From Nereocystis luetkeana (lineage: Eukaryota; Sar; Phaeophyceae; Laminariales; Laminariaceae), in assembly GCA_031213475.1 (NCBI GenBank), contig JARUPZ010000019.1:1972940-2036939 (forward strand): 64,000 bases of DNA, read 5' to 3'. The translations under genes were made by a program, and so were the position numbers. Positions 41,200-51,800 of the stretch are shown piece after piece. The notes beneath the pieces are model-generated. The model did no database searches, was not told where the DNA came from, and saw only the letters and a list, made by a program, of their open reading frames with translations. The stretch's first letter is position 1, and every line of letters starts with the position of its first letter.

Positions 41200-44090
41200 A
41201 AAACTCGAGTGCTGCCGAGATGCGAAAATCAGCTATCTGCGGCTGCGCTTCGAGGTTCATCCACGTCAGGCGGGACCCCCCGTGCAAACGAGGTAGTCAA
41301 GTGTGTTTGTAGACACCAAGAAACCTCGTACAGCTCTCCGGTGTCGAAGTCGTGTAGCGCGCCGGAGAAAGAGGAAGCTTTATCGGTCCCGGGGTCATCC
41401 ACAAATCGAACCGAATGTTATAGCCCATGCGTCGGTGTAGTCACACTGATTTTCCCGAGCCACCACAGACCGTCGGCATCCTTGTGCCAGGGGAGGGCCC
41501 CGTTGGGAAGCATGGTGTCGCAGTATCGGCGAAACCAATCGGCGTGCGATACAAAGCCATAGATTGGCGTCAGAAACCGCTCGAGGTTACACCGAGAAAG
41601 CTCCCGTTGTGCCGCGCCAATTAACATCTAGCGGTACAGGCGGTTGGTTTTGGCGGTGCTGGTTTCGGAGTGCCGGCCCGGTAGCGCAAGGTTTCTCAGC
41701 GAGAGAACTGAACGGTCCATTTCCCGTTCCCAGGACAGCCGGGAGGGTCCTGTCCAATGCGTCTCGTACAGCACCGCGATGACGCCACCTCGACCTCGAA
41801 CCGATTGGTGTCCGGGAATCTTCTTCACTCGGGGTTGTTGGAGAGGAGTCGAAACGTCGTCTTGGGCGACGCGGCACGGGGAGGGGCTCTTGGAGAAGTA
41901 GTTGAGAACGTATTGCGTCAACCTCGCTGGAAAGTACTTCGGCATGACGCCATAGTCGTGGGGGTTGGCGCAGGGCTTGCAGCGGTAAACCTATCCGCGC
42001 TGGCGAGCACCAGCGCCCGGCATATCGGAAGGAGCATCCAAATACAGGAGCTTTGCCCCGAGAGGAGATCCGTCCGGGGTGTCCGCTGAGGAGCGGGGGC
42101 CGACTGCGAGGGTTTTGTATGGGCCCGTCCAGTTGAGTGAGAGTTTGGCCTTGAGGACCTTGGGGTCCGTGACAGGCTTCGCGCCCTAGCGGAGGGTGGC
42201 CGACGTATTGCGTATTGTACACCCACACCCAGCCGGCAACGGCGAATTTGGGGGCTGGACGCAGTGCGTCGGAGAGGGAAGAGTTGCGGCGGTTCACGCG
42301 AGCAACGGTGAGGGCGTGGCGTTCCCGGACGATATCGTACGCGCGCTGCTGGCGGTCCGTCGCGAAGTCGCAGTGGGCTAGGTGGTCACGGGCCAAACTC
42401 TGGTGGCCGGCAACTCCAACAAGCTCCGAAATCGTGAGAGAAAGAGAGGCGTGGCAGCCGACTCATATGGACGTCGTTGGGAGCCGAACTCGTGGCGGCG
42501 CTGACGGAATCGTTGTACGCAAATTCGACATGAGGGATCTGTTCATTCCAGCTGCTTTGGAACTCGTTGACGAGCATTGCCAGCATCTGGGTCATCGTGC
42601 GGTTGACACGTACCACCCCAACCGTTGTTGGTGGTATGACAGGAGCCGGTGGCAATTTTCCGAACCCCTAGGAGCTGATAAACGGCGTGCAAAAGCTTGG
42701 AGCAGAACTGGAGGCCGTTGTCCGAGAGGATGCTGCGCGGGCACCCCCAGAGGGGGATATAACAGGAGTTTTCGCGGGTCATGACCCGACCCGCGGGTCG
42801 GGTCACGTGGTGTTCAAAATCTCACGGGTCGGGTCGGGTCGGGTCAGGAAGCGTTCAAAATCTCACGGGCCGGGTCGGGTCGGGTCTAGAGGTTTTCAAA
42901 TCTCGTGGATCGGGTCAGGTGGAGTCAACAGTTTTTCAAATATCACGGGTCGGGTCGGGTCGGGTCAAGAGGTGATGAAAAGCTCACGGGTCGGGTTAGG
43001 TCATGACCCGCCAAAAGCGGGTCACTCGTGGGTCGGGCCAGCATGACCCGCGAGTTATTTTCTACTGACCCGCGGGTCGGACCCGCACAGTCGGCTCGCG
43101 GATCCCGACACTTGAATCACTTCCCGCTCTCTTACCCATAGGCTTCTCTCGTACCAATTTTCAAGAATACTCCTTGGGTAACATATTCAAACAATAAAAC
43201 ACCGCCAAATACATATACGCATGCCCGCATCCATTCATACCTACTACATCAATTCATACCTACTACAGCCAGGTCATATATCGCTGCGGGGCATTAAAAT
43301 TGACATTATATTGTTTTTGAAGTGCCGACCCACGGGCCAGATCCGCGGGTCGAACCTTCGGGTCAAGATGAATGGTCTCGCGGGTCATGGTGACCCGACC
43401 CGCATGAAACCCGTGTCTCACGGGTCATTCGGAAGGTGGCGGGTCGGGTCGGGTCAGGAGGTTTTGAAATCTCGCGGGTCGGGTCGGGTCGGGTCGGGTC
43501 AGGAGATTTTCAAATCTCACGGGTCGGGTCGGGTCGGGTTGGGTCAAGATGCTTTCAAAATCTCGCGGGTCGGGTCGGGCCAAGTCAACATACCTCAAAA
43601 ATTTCGAGGGTCGGGTCGGGTCAGCTGACCCGACCCGACCCGACCCGTGAGGTTTGACCTGACCCGCAAAAAGCCCTAGAATATACCAGTTGATGAGAAT
43701 GTTGGCCGTGCCTCTCGCGGTAAACTCAGCCACTGTGACTGCGAACTTGTCGGGTCGGTGGCTGAAACGATCAGCGAAAAGTAAGGTGCAGGTATTCCCT
43801 CGAGGCGTTACTTGAGAGGGCCGAAGTAGTCGACGCTGACGGCGATGTCGGGCCCTTCTGGCAAGGGCATCGTGATGATGGGCCACCGGACCGTCTGCCA
43901 CGAGACGTTTTCCGTGCTTGGCACTTCAAGCAGTTGCGTAACCACTACCGATACAGATGCTCATACCGACCCGCCAATAGAAACGTTCGGGCATACGTAG
44001 GGAGCGCGCGGTTCCCAGGTGGCAGCCGGCTGTGGAATGACAAGCCTGCATGACCGAAGGGGAGCATGAGCAGCGTTACGTAAATGCGAA
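41200..44090 (-). mobile_element. Ty3/gypsy LTR-retrotransposon fossil (integrase end of pol)
   Basis: Minus-strand translations recall the last part of a Ty3/gypsy polyprotein: part of the integrase core (GCPRSILSDNGLQF and a diverged TMTQMLAMLVNEF block), then the integrase C-terminal region (APKFAVAGWVWVYN) and a downstream conserved tail containing GLWWLGKIS. A piece of the upstream integrase region lies at about 43690-44050. The copy is broken in many places and interrupted by another transposon (42763-43678). LTRs, gag, protease and reverse transcriptase were not seen. The state of decay suggests an old insertion. Confidence 0.75.
42763..43678. mobile_element. GGGTC-repeat DNA transposon inside the Ty3/gypsy fossil
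   Basis: About 0.92 kb flanked by a 5-bp duplication (ATATA) in the integrase region. The imperfect terminal inverted repeats start AGGAGTTTTCGCGGGTCA on the left and AGGGCTTTTTGCGGGTCA on the right (reverse strand). Both arms are tandem units of about 40 bp made of GGGTCGGGTCGGGTC plus a TTTTCAAATCTCAC spacer; the core (about 43090-43330) is unique. No coding capacity. It is younger than the retrotransposon it splits. Confidence 0.7.
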
Positions 44091-44104
44091 CAGGCTCGTC
44101 GTTC

Positions 44105-44240
44105 ATTGAACAGGTACCATAACAGAACCCTCATAGTGCGATAAAAATGAAGGCACGTACGTGCCGGGAGTGAGGAAGGGACGACACCTTTGTGGCCACG
44201 GCTTCTCCAGAAGATCGCCGAGGAAAAACTTCCTACATGG
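44105..44240. repeat. Family G SINE body fragment
   Basis: AAAAATGAAGGCACGTACGT, GAAGGGACGACACCTTTGTG and CACGGCTTCTCCAGAAG match 45150-45240 and 55165-55230. Confidence 0.5.
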
Positions 44241-44328
44241 TGCGTACCAGATACGTTTTAAGCTGGAATAAGGTGAAAGTGATGTGACTAACAAAAAAAA
44301 AAAGTGTTATTAACGCGTGGTGGTTTTC

Positions 44329-44490
44329 AGGGCTTTTCACGGGTCAGGAAGAAAGTTTTTGAAATCCCACCGGTCGGATAGGGTGGGGTAAGTTGGTTTT
44401 TCTCTCATGGGTCGGGTCGGGTCGGGTCGGGTCACACTCACGCGACCCGACCCGACCTGACCCGCGAGGTTTTATCCTACCCGTAAACAA
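44329..44490. mobile_element. Short GGGTC-repeat element, second copy
   Basis: It starts AGGGCTTTTCACGGGTCAGG, has GGGTCGGGTCGGGTCGGGTC meeting its inverse at about 44435-44460, and ends near GCGAGGTTTTATCCTACCCG. A deletion derivative of the element at 42763. Confidence 0.55.
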
Positions 44491-44959
44491 AGCTGTGCTT
44501 GATGTCACTGCATATATATATGATCACCATCCGGGAGGGAGGGAAGGCGTTTGACGCGAAATGGTTTTCGCGATGTTTTTTTTCCCCGTATGATCGAACC
44601 ATCAGCCAGGCAAGCGAGGGCGGAACATTTAGCAATAACATTGCACAAAGTCGGTACAAGAACCTCCCGAGATGTGACACAGCTCAGAGCTTCGACAAGA
44701 TGGTTGAAAATGTGCTCGTCTTCGAGCCCCAACCCTGACCCCGACCGCCTGGGAAATTGTTATTGAAGAGTTACGAGTGAGCTCCCTTTTGCCATTATTA
44801 CCGTGTGTTCCCCGTGAAAAAAAAAACGTTCGAGTCTCGAAAACAAAGAACACAAGCAAAAACGCGGTGAGACCTTGCTGCACATGTTGACGCGACGCCC
44901 ACCACGCACGTGTGTTCTTCTAAAAATAAAAGATTGTAGCATGCGGTAAATGAAGCGGA

Positions 44960-45265
44960 TACAGCCGGCGTCCCCGGTGGCTTGGTAGGCGGTCCGCGTG
45001 CCTATCAAGATTAATTTCGTGGGTTCAAGTCTCACCGAGTGCATGCTCGTAGGGACTTTTTCTTGCATAACAAAATTGACTAGCGGAAAGCGCGAGAGCG
45101 TGAGATAGCTACATTCGATGAAAATCGACGAGCGGTGGGAATGCTGAACCCTATATGCGCGACTAAAAAATAAAGACACGCACCGGGGGGGAGAAGGGTG
45201 GACACCAGTGACCACGGCTTGTCCAGAAGAAGCTCGTTGAGGGTAAAACCTCCCACGAGTAAGGC
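44960..45265 (+). mobile_element. tRNA-derived SINE (family G)
   Basis: The head has TGGCTTGGTAGG (A box, 44978-44989) and GGTTCAAGTCT (B box, 45022-45032) about 33 bases apart. The B-box region folds as a T arm (GTGGG/CTCAC, 7-base loop), but no 7-bp acceptor stem forms, so it is not a tRNA gene. The body (45080-45265) is shared with 44105-44240 and 55085-55240. Confidence 0.6.
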
Positions 45266-45466
45266 TGGACAGCAAAAAAAGTGATGTTGAAGAAAAAAAA
45301 AAAAAAGAGTATACACCAGGTATAGAGAGCTTACCATACATGTATTCGAAGAAAATCAGGGGCGCACGACAACAGCAAAAACAAAAACAAAAAACGGCAC
45401 TACACTCCAGGGCGCCCGCATTTTTTTTTTTTTTCAACCGTCACAACATTATTTTTCGCTAGACAG

Positions 45467-45538
45467 AGGGTGCACTCGATCGGAGAGATGTACTCGATCT
45501 CATGCATGGCCGTAGTCGCATGTATGACCATAGACTGA
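45467..45538 (-). mobile_element. Family D retroposon, 3' fragment
   Basis: The minus strand reads TATGGTCATACATGCGACTA to CGATCGAGTGCACCC. A long G run (45539-45560) adjoins its 5' side, as in the other chained copies. Confidence 0.6.
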
Positions 45539-46339
45539 GGGGGGGGGGGGGGGGGGGGGTTACTACGTACTAATAGAAACAAGCCCAAAAAAATGAAAAT
45601 AATATGGATAACTTTTTTTCCTTCTCTATGATTTTATCATGTGATCACAACCAGCGGTTGAAACGGTTTTCCATTCCGACCTCTGGGGGTGTGGTGTGTC
45701 ATGTTCTTTTTTTTCACGGACGCCCCTGCCGCACTCCTAAAAATGATAAAAAAAAAAAAAAAAAAAAAGTGGGGTGGGATTTCTGGACGAAGTTACAAAA
45801 AGCGGGTTTTATTTTATAACTTGGATACAATACCCCTATGTCTCGGTCTCTCGAAAATGGGCACACGTAGTGGGCCGTCGGATGTTTGTACCAGGTGGGT
45901 ACTTTACGTGAATCCCTGTGAGGCCGTTTATTCTAGCGGATCAGAACTTTTTTGTGGGGTTTCAACTAGGAAGAGATTTTCATTGTTTCGATGTGTGTGT
46001 AGAGTTTGCCCCGGCTCTTCTCTTCTCGGAATGAGTCTGACCACTCTCGAAGAGGTACCCCTACCAGCTTCCCCCCTCTTCGCTCGCGAGTCGCAGTTGC
46101 GAGATTTTTCGGACTATTAATGGTGGTATAGCTCAATTTTCAATTTTTCTAGTAATATGAATAATAGCTGAAAGAAAAAAGAGTTATTCAAAACAGGCCC
46201 CCCCCACTCTGTTCAACTTGCCACTTTTATGACCATGACAACCTGAAAAATAGGGAGGCCTGCTGCGATACAGGGGGCATGCAACACTTTTTTAGCCCGG
46301 ATATTTCTGATGCTCTTTTGACTTTTCAACCATCTTGAG

Positions 46340-46428
46340 GCAAAAGCTGCAGTCAATCCCGTTTGGGCACAAAACCGGTCAAATTCTGAGTAATTCGTCC
46401 CCCAATCGGGACTGCGGTTCTAAAAGGG
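46340..46428. mobile_element. Family B MITE
   Basis: Diverged left end (CTGCAGTCAATCCCGTTTGG) and clear right end (GGGACTGCGGTTCTAAAAGG). Confidence 0.65.
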
Positions 46429-47780
46429 TTCACTGGGGATTGCTGGGAGGTAATTCGCGTCAAACGCCATTTTTCGATGTTAAGACCTACAGCAGTAGCA
46501 GCGGTAGGCCATGGCATTGATAAACCATCGCACTTTCATGCTTCTCAAGGTGGTTGGGTTATCGGTCGGGTAGAGAGTTCCTCGAACCAGGAGCCTCAGG
46601 TTATTTATCGGTGGGGGGTTACCTCTTCGAGAGTAAAGCGAGACTAAATTTCGAGAAGAACAGTCTCGATTTCCTCGCTGCATGTACGGGTGGTCACTAT
46701 TAATATCTATCTTGAAAGCAAAAAAAAAAAAGGTCTGTTTGCAACCTCGAAAAAATCATGTGCCACACAAAAAAAAACGGCCTGAGATGGCCATTGCATT
46801 CGTCAGTTTAATTGGATCATGTTTCGGGGAAAATTCAGCGGTCAATACACACAGCACAGGTACTCTTAACCTCTGCGACTGACTGCCGCCCCCCCCGCCG
46901 CCGCCAGCAACGAACACCATTGAGCAGTGCTCGGCAAAACAAAAAAAAAAAAACTTGGACGTTAGTGGCAGGGATCCTCGATACGAGTTATCATACAATT
47001 GGTCAAAAACCTTGCTTAAATTACCACACATTTCCAGACTCTGACATAAAATTACTATTACTATTAATAGACGATCAACCTCCGAGCGGTCTCTCCTCTC
47101 CGCGCGGGGGGTATCACCCACAAAGAAATAGCGATGTGTGCTTCGTGCATAAATAGAGCAGGGGATTGTGCCTAGGGTACACGAGATTTTTCGTTCTAAA
47201 AAGACGACAATCGTGCCAGATTTTTGGTACCGCTTGCGTACGTACCACAAAAATACGTCACCAGTGCTACTCTGGACCGCGCTGAATACAAAAATCATTT
47301 TGTCCACTGAAAACTCGATCCAAGCCGCCGTTACATTGCAGCACATCGAGCGGTTCTGGAGCGTAGACTAGGCCCGCACCCCGTACCCGTACCTAAAAAC
47401 GAGAAATTTCGTCCGCTTACAGATAGATGTAGGCCAGCGTTCAGGTTGTGGCAGCAGACGGATAAAAATATAAAAAGAAGGCGCACCATCCAACGGCTCC
47501 CCGGTCGTTTCAAAACGAACGGTAATATATATATATATATATATATATTGCGGACGGCCGGGGGAACAAGAACGAAAAAATTTAAAAAAAAAAAAAATGT
47601 CGTGACCTCGTGTAACATTTTTGCTGTTTTATTACCAAACCAAGAGTAGATAACCCTCTCACATCCCCACTGCCAAAACATATCCCAGTCTACAGTAGTA
47701 GCAAGTAGTTTTACTCCCAACAAAGTGGGTGCAGCTCAGAAGGGGTGTTACTTGGGCCAATATATACCACAACAACATTA

Positions 47781-47894
47781 TTTTTTGGGGACCATAGTAA
47801 ATAGGACCGAATATTGTGAGTGCAAAAAGGTAAATATATACCAGGTAGGTTTTTGTGTGCACCGTAGGTCTTATTTTACTATGGTCCCCCGTAA
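47781..47894. mobile_element. Family A MITE
   Basis: TTTGGGGACCATAGTAAATA to TTACTATGGTCCCCCGTAA. TACCAGGTA at 47839-47847 replaces TA. Confidence 0.75.
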
Positions 47895-47900
47895 TAGACT

Positions 47901-48400
47901 GTTGGAGGCGAGCGAGCCACCGACCACTCTCTCTCTGAAAACATCGAGTGACACTAAAACGCGCCCCCCCCCCCCCCCCCCCCCCCATGAAACCGTCCCG
48001 GCATTGTAGGGATGCGAAGGTCTATGGGCATACGACTACGGCCCATGCATGAGATCGAGTACATCTCTCCTATCGAGTACACCCCCCCCCCCCCCACTCA
48101 TGAACCCACTTGACCGAGCCAAAAGGCGCTTGCCTCTTCCGGCAAAAACCGCAGGCGCGGGTACTAATGGTTGTACAGCCACATCGCCCACTGCTAGGTT
48201 GTCGCCTTGCTCATAACAGACCGGTCGTCTCGCGAGCGACCGGCGACCTCTCTGAAAACATCGAGTAGCAAGAACAACAACAACCAAGGTGCCAAGGCGC
48301 CCGCCCCACAAAGCCAGCCGACCGAGGCAAGGCGCGTGCCTCCTCCGGCAGCAATCGCAAGCGCTCGTGCTGGGCCGCGTCGCTCACAGCCGCCTCTCCC
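47901..48400. repeat. Direct repeat pair, one copy split by a family D element
   Basis: 47901-48190 (minus the insert at 47963-48095) and 48226-48400 share GAAAACATCGAGT, GACCGAG, TGCCTC, TCCGGCA and GCAGGCGC/GCAAGCGC blocks. Confidence 0.5.
47963..48095 (+). mobile_element. Family D retroposon, 3' fragment, between two C runs
   Basis: A run of about 24 C (47963-47986) leads into ATGAAACCGTCCCGGCATTG and the element ends CCTATCGAGTACAC plus C. It interrupts an older direct repeat whose second copy is at 48226-48400. Confidence 0.7.
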
Positions 48401-48519
48401 GCTCACGGGCACCCCCCTATATGCAACACCATCTTGGCAAATAAAACTCGTGCAACACCTACTCGTGCAACATCTTTTGGCCCTCTTCTATCTTGTTTGT
48501 CGGCTCAAGAACCAAAACC

Positions 48520-48700
48520 AATCCCAGCCCTGATCCTATAACCCTAACTTAAACCCAATCCTTTGGGGGTTTCCAGATAGGCAGGGGGAGTCGCGCGGTT
48601 CTCACGCGTGTTTCGGTGGCATTTTTTTTTTCCGAAGAGAAAAACGGCCCGGCTGAAAAAGCCAGCCCCGAACCAATCGGAGAGTGGCGTTGCACGAGTT
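48520..48700. repeat. Dispersed repeat family H, copy 2
   Basis: CCTATAACCCTAACTTAAAC, TCCTTTGGGGG, a T-rich block and CGAAGAGAAAAACGGCCCGG match 13740-13960. Confidence 0.5.
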
Positions 48701-48853
48701 TGTTGGCAAGGTGGTGTTGTTAGGGCATCGCTCATATAGCCTCGGCTCCTGCAGCAGCTTCGCTTATCCCGGTTCGTAGTAGCTTCGCTGATAGCCTCAC
48801 TAATAGCCCCGCTGATAGCCTCGGCTCATAAAACGCTCGGTTCCTAGCTTCGC

Positions 48854-51800
48854 TCATCGCAGACCGGTCTCGAGCGCCACTCTGCGGTAGATCTCGAAGT
48901 CCTTGCGCTTGAGGTACGCGAGCATCTTCCGCCGCCTCGCCAGTAGCTTGACATAGCCGCGTTTGCAGGAGAAGTCCATCCGGGCCGTTGAGTTGACCAG
49001 GCCGTGCAGCGCGTCGATCCGCACCGTTAACGCAGCGACTGTTTGTCGTTCGTTGTCCGCCAGAACCGCCGCCGGAAAAGAAAAAAAAACACGAACGGAG
49101 CACCACCGCGGTTGCCGTTGTGGTCGTTCGGTTGTGGTCGATGGGTTGCGGCCGTTCGTCGTGGTCGTTAGGTGTGGTCGTTGGTTGTTGTGTTTGTTTG
49201 AGCGGCGTGAAAGTCAAAACGACCCAGGGAGAAACCAAAAACGCGAAGCCGGAAGGGAAGGGAAGGGAAGGGAAGGGAAGGGAGGGCGCGAGCGGGCGGG
49301 GATGGGGTGGGGTGGGAGGGGGGGTGCGGGTCAGATGGCAACCAACGCAAGCGGGGAACACCTTTGATCTTTTACGTATGGCGTTTCGGAAGCATGGCAC
49401 AGCGGAGACAGACACAGGGAGACCCGAGATGACCAAGAGTGCTTGCAGACCACGAGGACAAGCCCTCAACAACTACTTCCACGTTTTGGGGGCGACAAAT
49501 TAATTAGATTTAGCGTAGGAATATATTCGCACTATTGTACAAAAGCTCACCGCAGAATGTCGACAGACGCATCTCCGTGAACCATCGAAAACTCAAGTGC
49601 AGCTCTTTCTTGGATGGTCTCTCTTACCACTCAAAAACGCGGTTTAAATGTGCTATCTCTGTCAGCCGGCGACGGTTCAAGCGTCGCCTCTACGTATTGA
49701 AAGTGTCGCTATACCCTGGCACGTACCACTTTTCAACTCTCTGGCGGGAGGGGAGGGGAGGGGAGGGGGGGCGAGGGTGGATCGAACGCACGCACGCGTC
49801 CGGCCATGAAACTCACTCTGGCATTCGGGCGAGCCAGTGTCTCCCACATGTCGCTGCCACTTCTCCATCTCCAGCCTCTTGAGCATTCGCTTCTTCTGCG
49901 TCCTGCATCGTATCCGTCATGAGGCGCCGATGCAAAGGGGGAGGCGCTATAAATAAATGTCACGGTCAGCCGACTCCCAAGCGTACTATAACCGTGGACG
50001 AAAATATAAGGGCCGCTTGTTATTCATATGGATGTACTAAAGGTCCTTATATTACCGTCCAGAGCAATGCGACAAGGAAACAGCAGTGAGACAGACCAGG
50101 TGAAGCAGCGAGTGTCGCTTGCGTGACGCGCACGGTATGATGCACCTTGCAAGCTTACCAGCGCCCGTGGCCATATGCCAGCAGTACATTCGTGGCAGCG
50201 ACTGGTGATGCGGTGCATCAAAAGTAACGGACCAGCTTGTTTTTTGTTTTGTTGCCTGGCCACTCTTGTAAGTGCGTACACAGTCGTATCGCGTTCGTGC
50301 GCCAACGTGCCAAACCCGCAGGTCGAAGAGAAGCACAGGTCTATCCTTAATTCCTTCCGCTTTTGCCTGAAAACGGCGGCCATTTCATTGTACCCGTGCG
50401 TGTTCCTGCGCGTTTTCTGCCATCAACCGCCGACCTTTTTGGGACAAAGGAAAACAGACCGAAACCTACGTGAGGTGCGGTCTCATCGAGTGTTGCATAA
50501 AGCAGCGGCCCCTAAATTAACATAGCGCCGTTATGACATGCGCCAGCCATCAACACCGGCACTATATCATAGCGCCAACCGGCACTATTTACTCCGCACA
50601 CTATTACGGGGGACCGTAGTTAATAGGACCAAATATTGTTAAGTAAAAATGGTAAAATATATAGGTTTTTATGTATACCATAGGTCCTATGAACTATGGT
50701 CCCCCGTAATACCACACTGGTGAGTCCTAACTGTGCCAAGCGATTCCTCAGGGCCTCGCACAGCGGGCAATCGGAACTACCGAGGGACCACTGCTGTAGT
50801 GGGGGGGCGTGCGGCAGTACGACCGGTGTCATCCTGCGTGCGTGTCAGGGATCCCCTGGTACGTTGTATACCAGGTACAAATTTACTTTACAGATATATT
50901 GCTCTCTGAGCGTGCTCGGGTGGTACATCCCTGGCATCTAGGAGCTCCCGCTATTAATAGGACAGCGCCTCCTTCTATTACTTGCCCGCGAGAGCCTTTT
51001 AGCCCCTTTTTCTTCTTCTTGTTTTGTGTGCGGCCGTGGGCGTGGGTGTACCTACAGCACCACACCGCGGGCGAGCCCGGCGCCGTCGCGGGTGTCGGCG
51101 GGGCGCTGGCGGGTAGGGGGGGGGGGGGGCTTAGAAGGAGCGCGGTCACCGTTTTCGTGGCTAGGCGTCGCGTGTGCATCGAGACACGAGGGAAGCATGA
51201 ACGAGCTCTGTCTGGCCTCCCGGTGTGGGGTGGGATATCGTATGGACGAGTCTGCACGGGTCGTTTGGGGTTGCAAAAAAAGATTCAAGCGGTGCTCATT
51301 TTCGCTGAGACAAGCCCTGCTGTTCGTTTTTTTTTTTTCGATTGGCGCAAGGCGTTCCAATCAGGCGAAAAACAACTACATCGGAGGGGACGGGGATTTT
51401 GTTTTCTTCTTCAAATATTCATTTTCATTTTTAGGGTGTGTCCGAACAGAATCGAAATCGGAAATCGAAATGATATAGAACAAGGCGCTGATTGATCCCT
51501 GTTCAAAACATGTTCCCCTTCGTTTTTTAGGTTCCGAGAAAATGAACGATTAACAACCCAATGCCAGGATAAAAAAGTTGACGGCTGAAAATCGAAAAGC
51601 GAATCGAAAGCACGAACAGCAACAATTCAGCCCGTCCTACTGGTCAGCGCCGCCACGTCAAAATATAAAATATCAAATCAGGACCGCCGTATACAGCATC
51701 CAACCCACTGCTAGCACGGCAGCACAGCCGCACAGACCCCTCGCTAACAGCCAGCAGGCGGAACCACAACACCAGCCCCGACGTTCTCGCGCCTTTGTTT

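Larger units (their letters stand above)
44491..47780. other. Intergenic, repeat remnants, no supported gene
   Basis: It contains the family G SINE, a family D fragment with a G run, homopolymer A/T runs, one family B MITE and an (AT)n at 47525-47549. Open frames are short and without recognisable motifs. Confidence 0.4.

Noticed and set aside
44971-45040. tRNA gene
   Set aside because: The T arm and the A and B boxes are present, but the acceptor stem does not pair, and the sequence continues into a repeated body, so it is a SINE head.
44760-45437. A 225-codon minus-strand frame
   Set aside because: It runs across the family G SINE and homopolymer tracts, with no conserved motif.
48732-49472. 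A 246-codon minus-strand frame over the last uS15m exon
   Set aside because: It is a shifted frame. The correct frame gives the conserved uS15 C-terminus.
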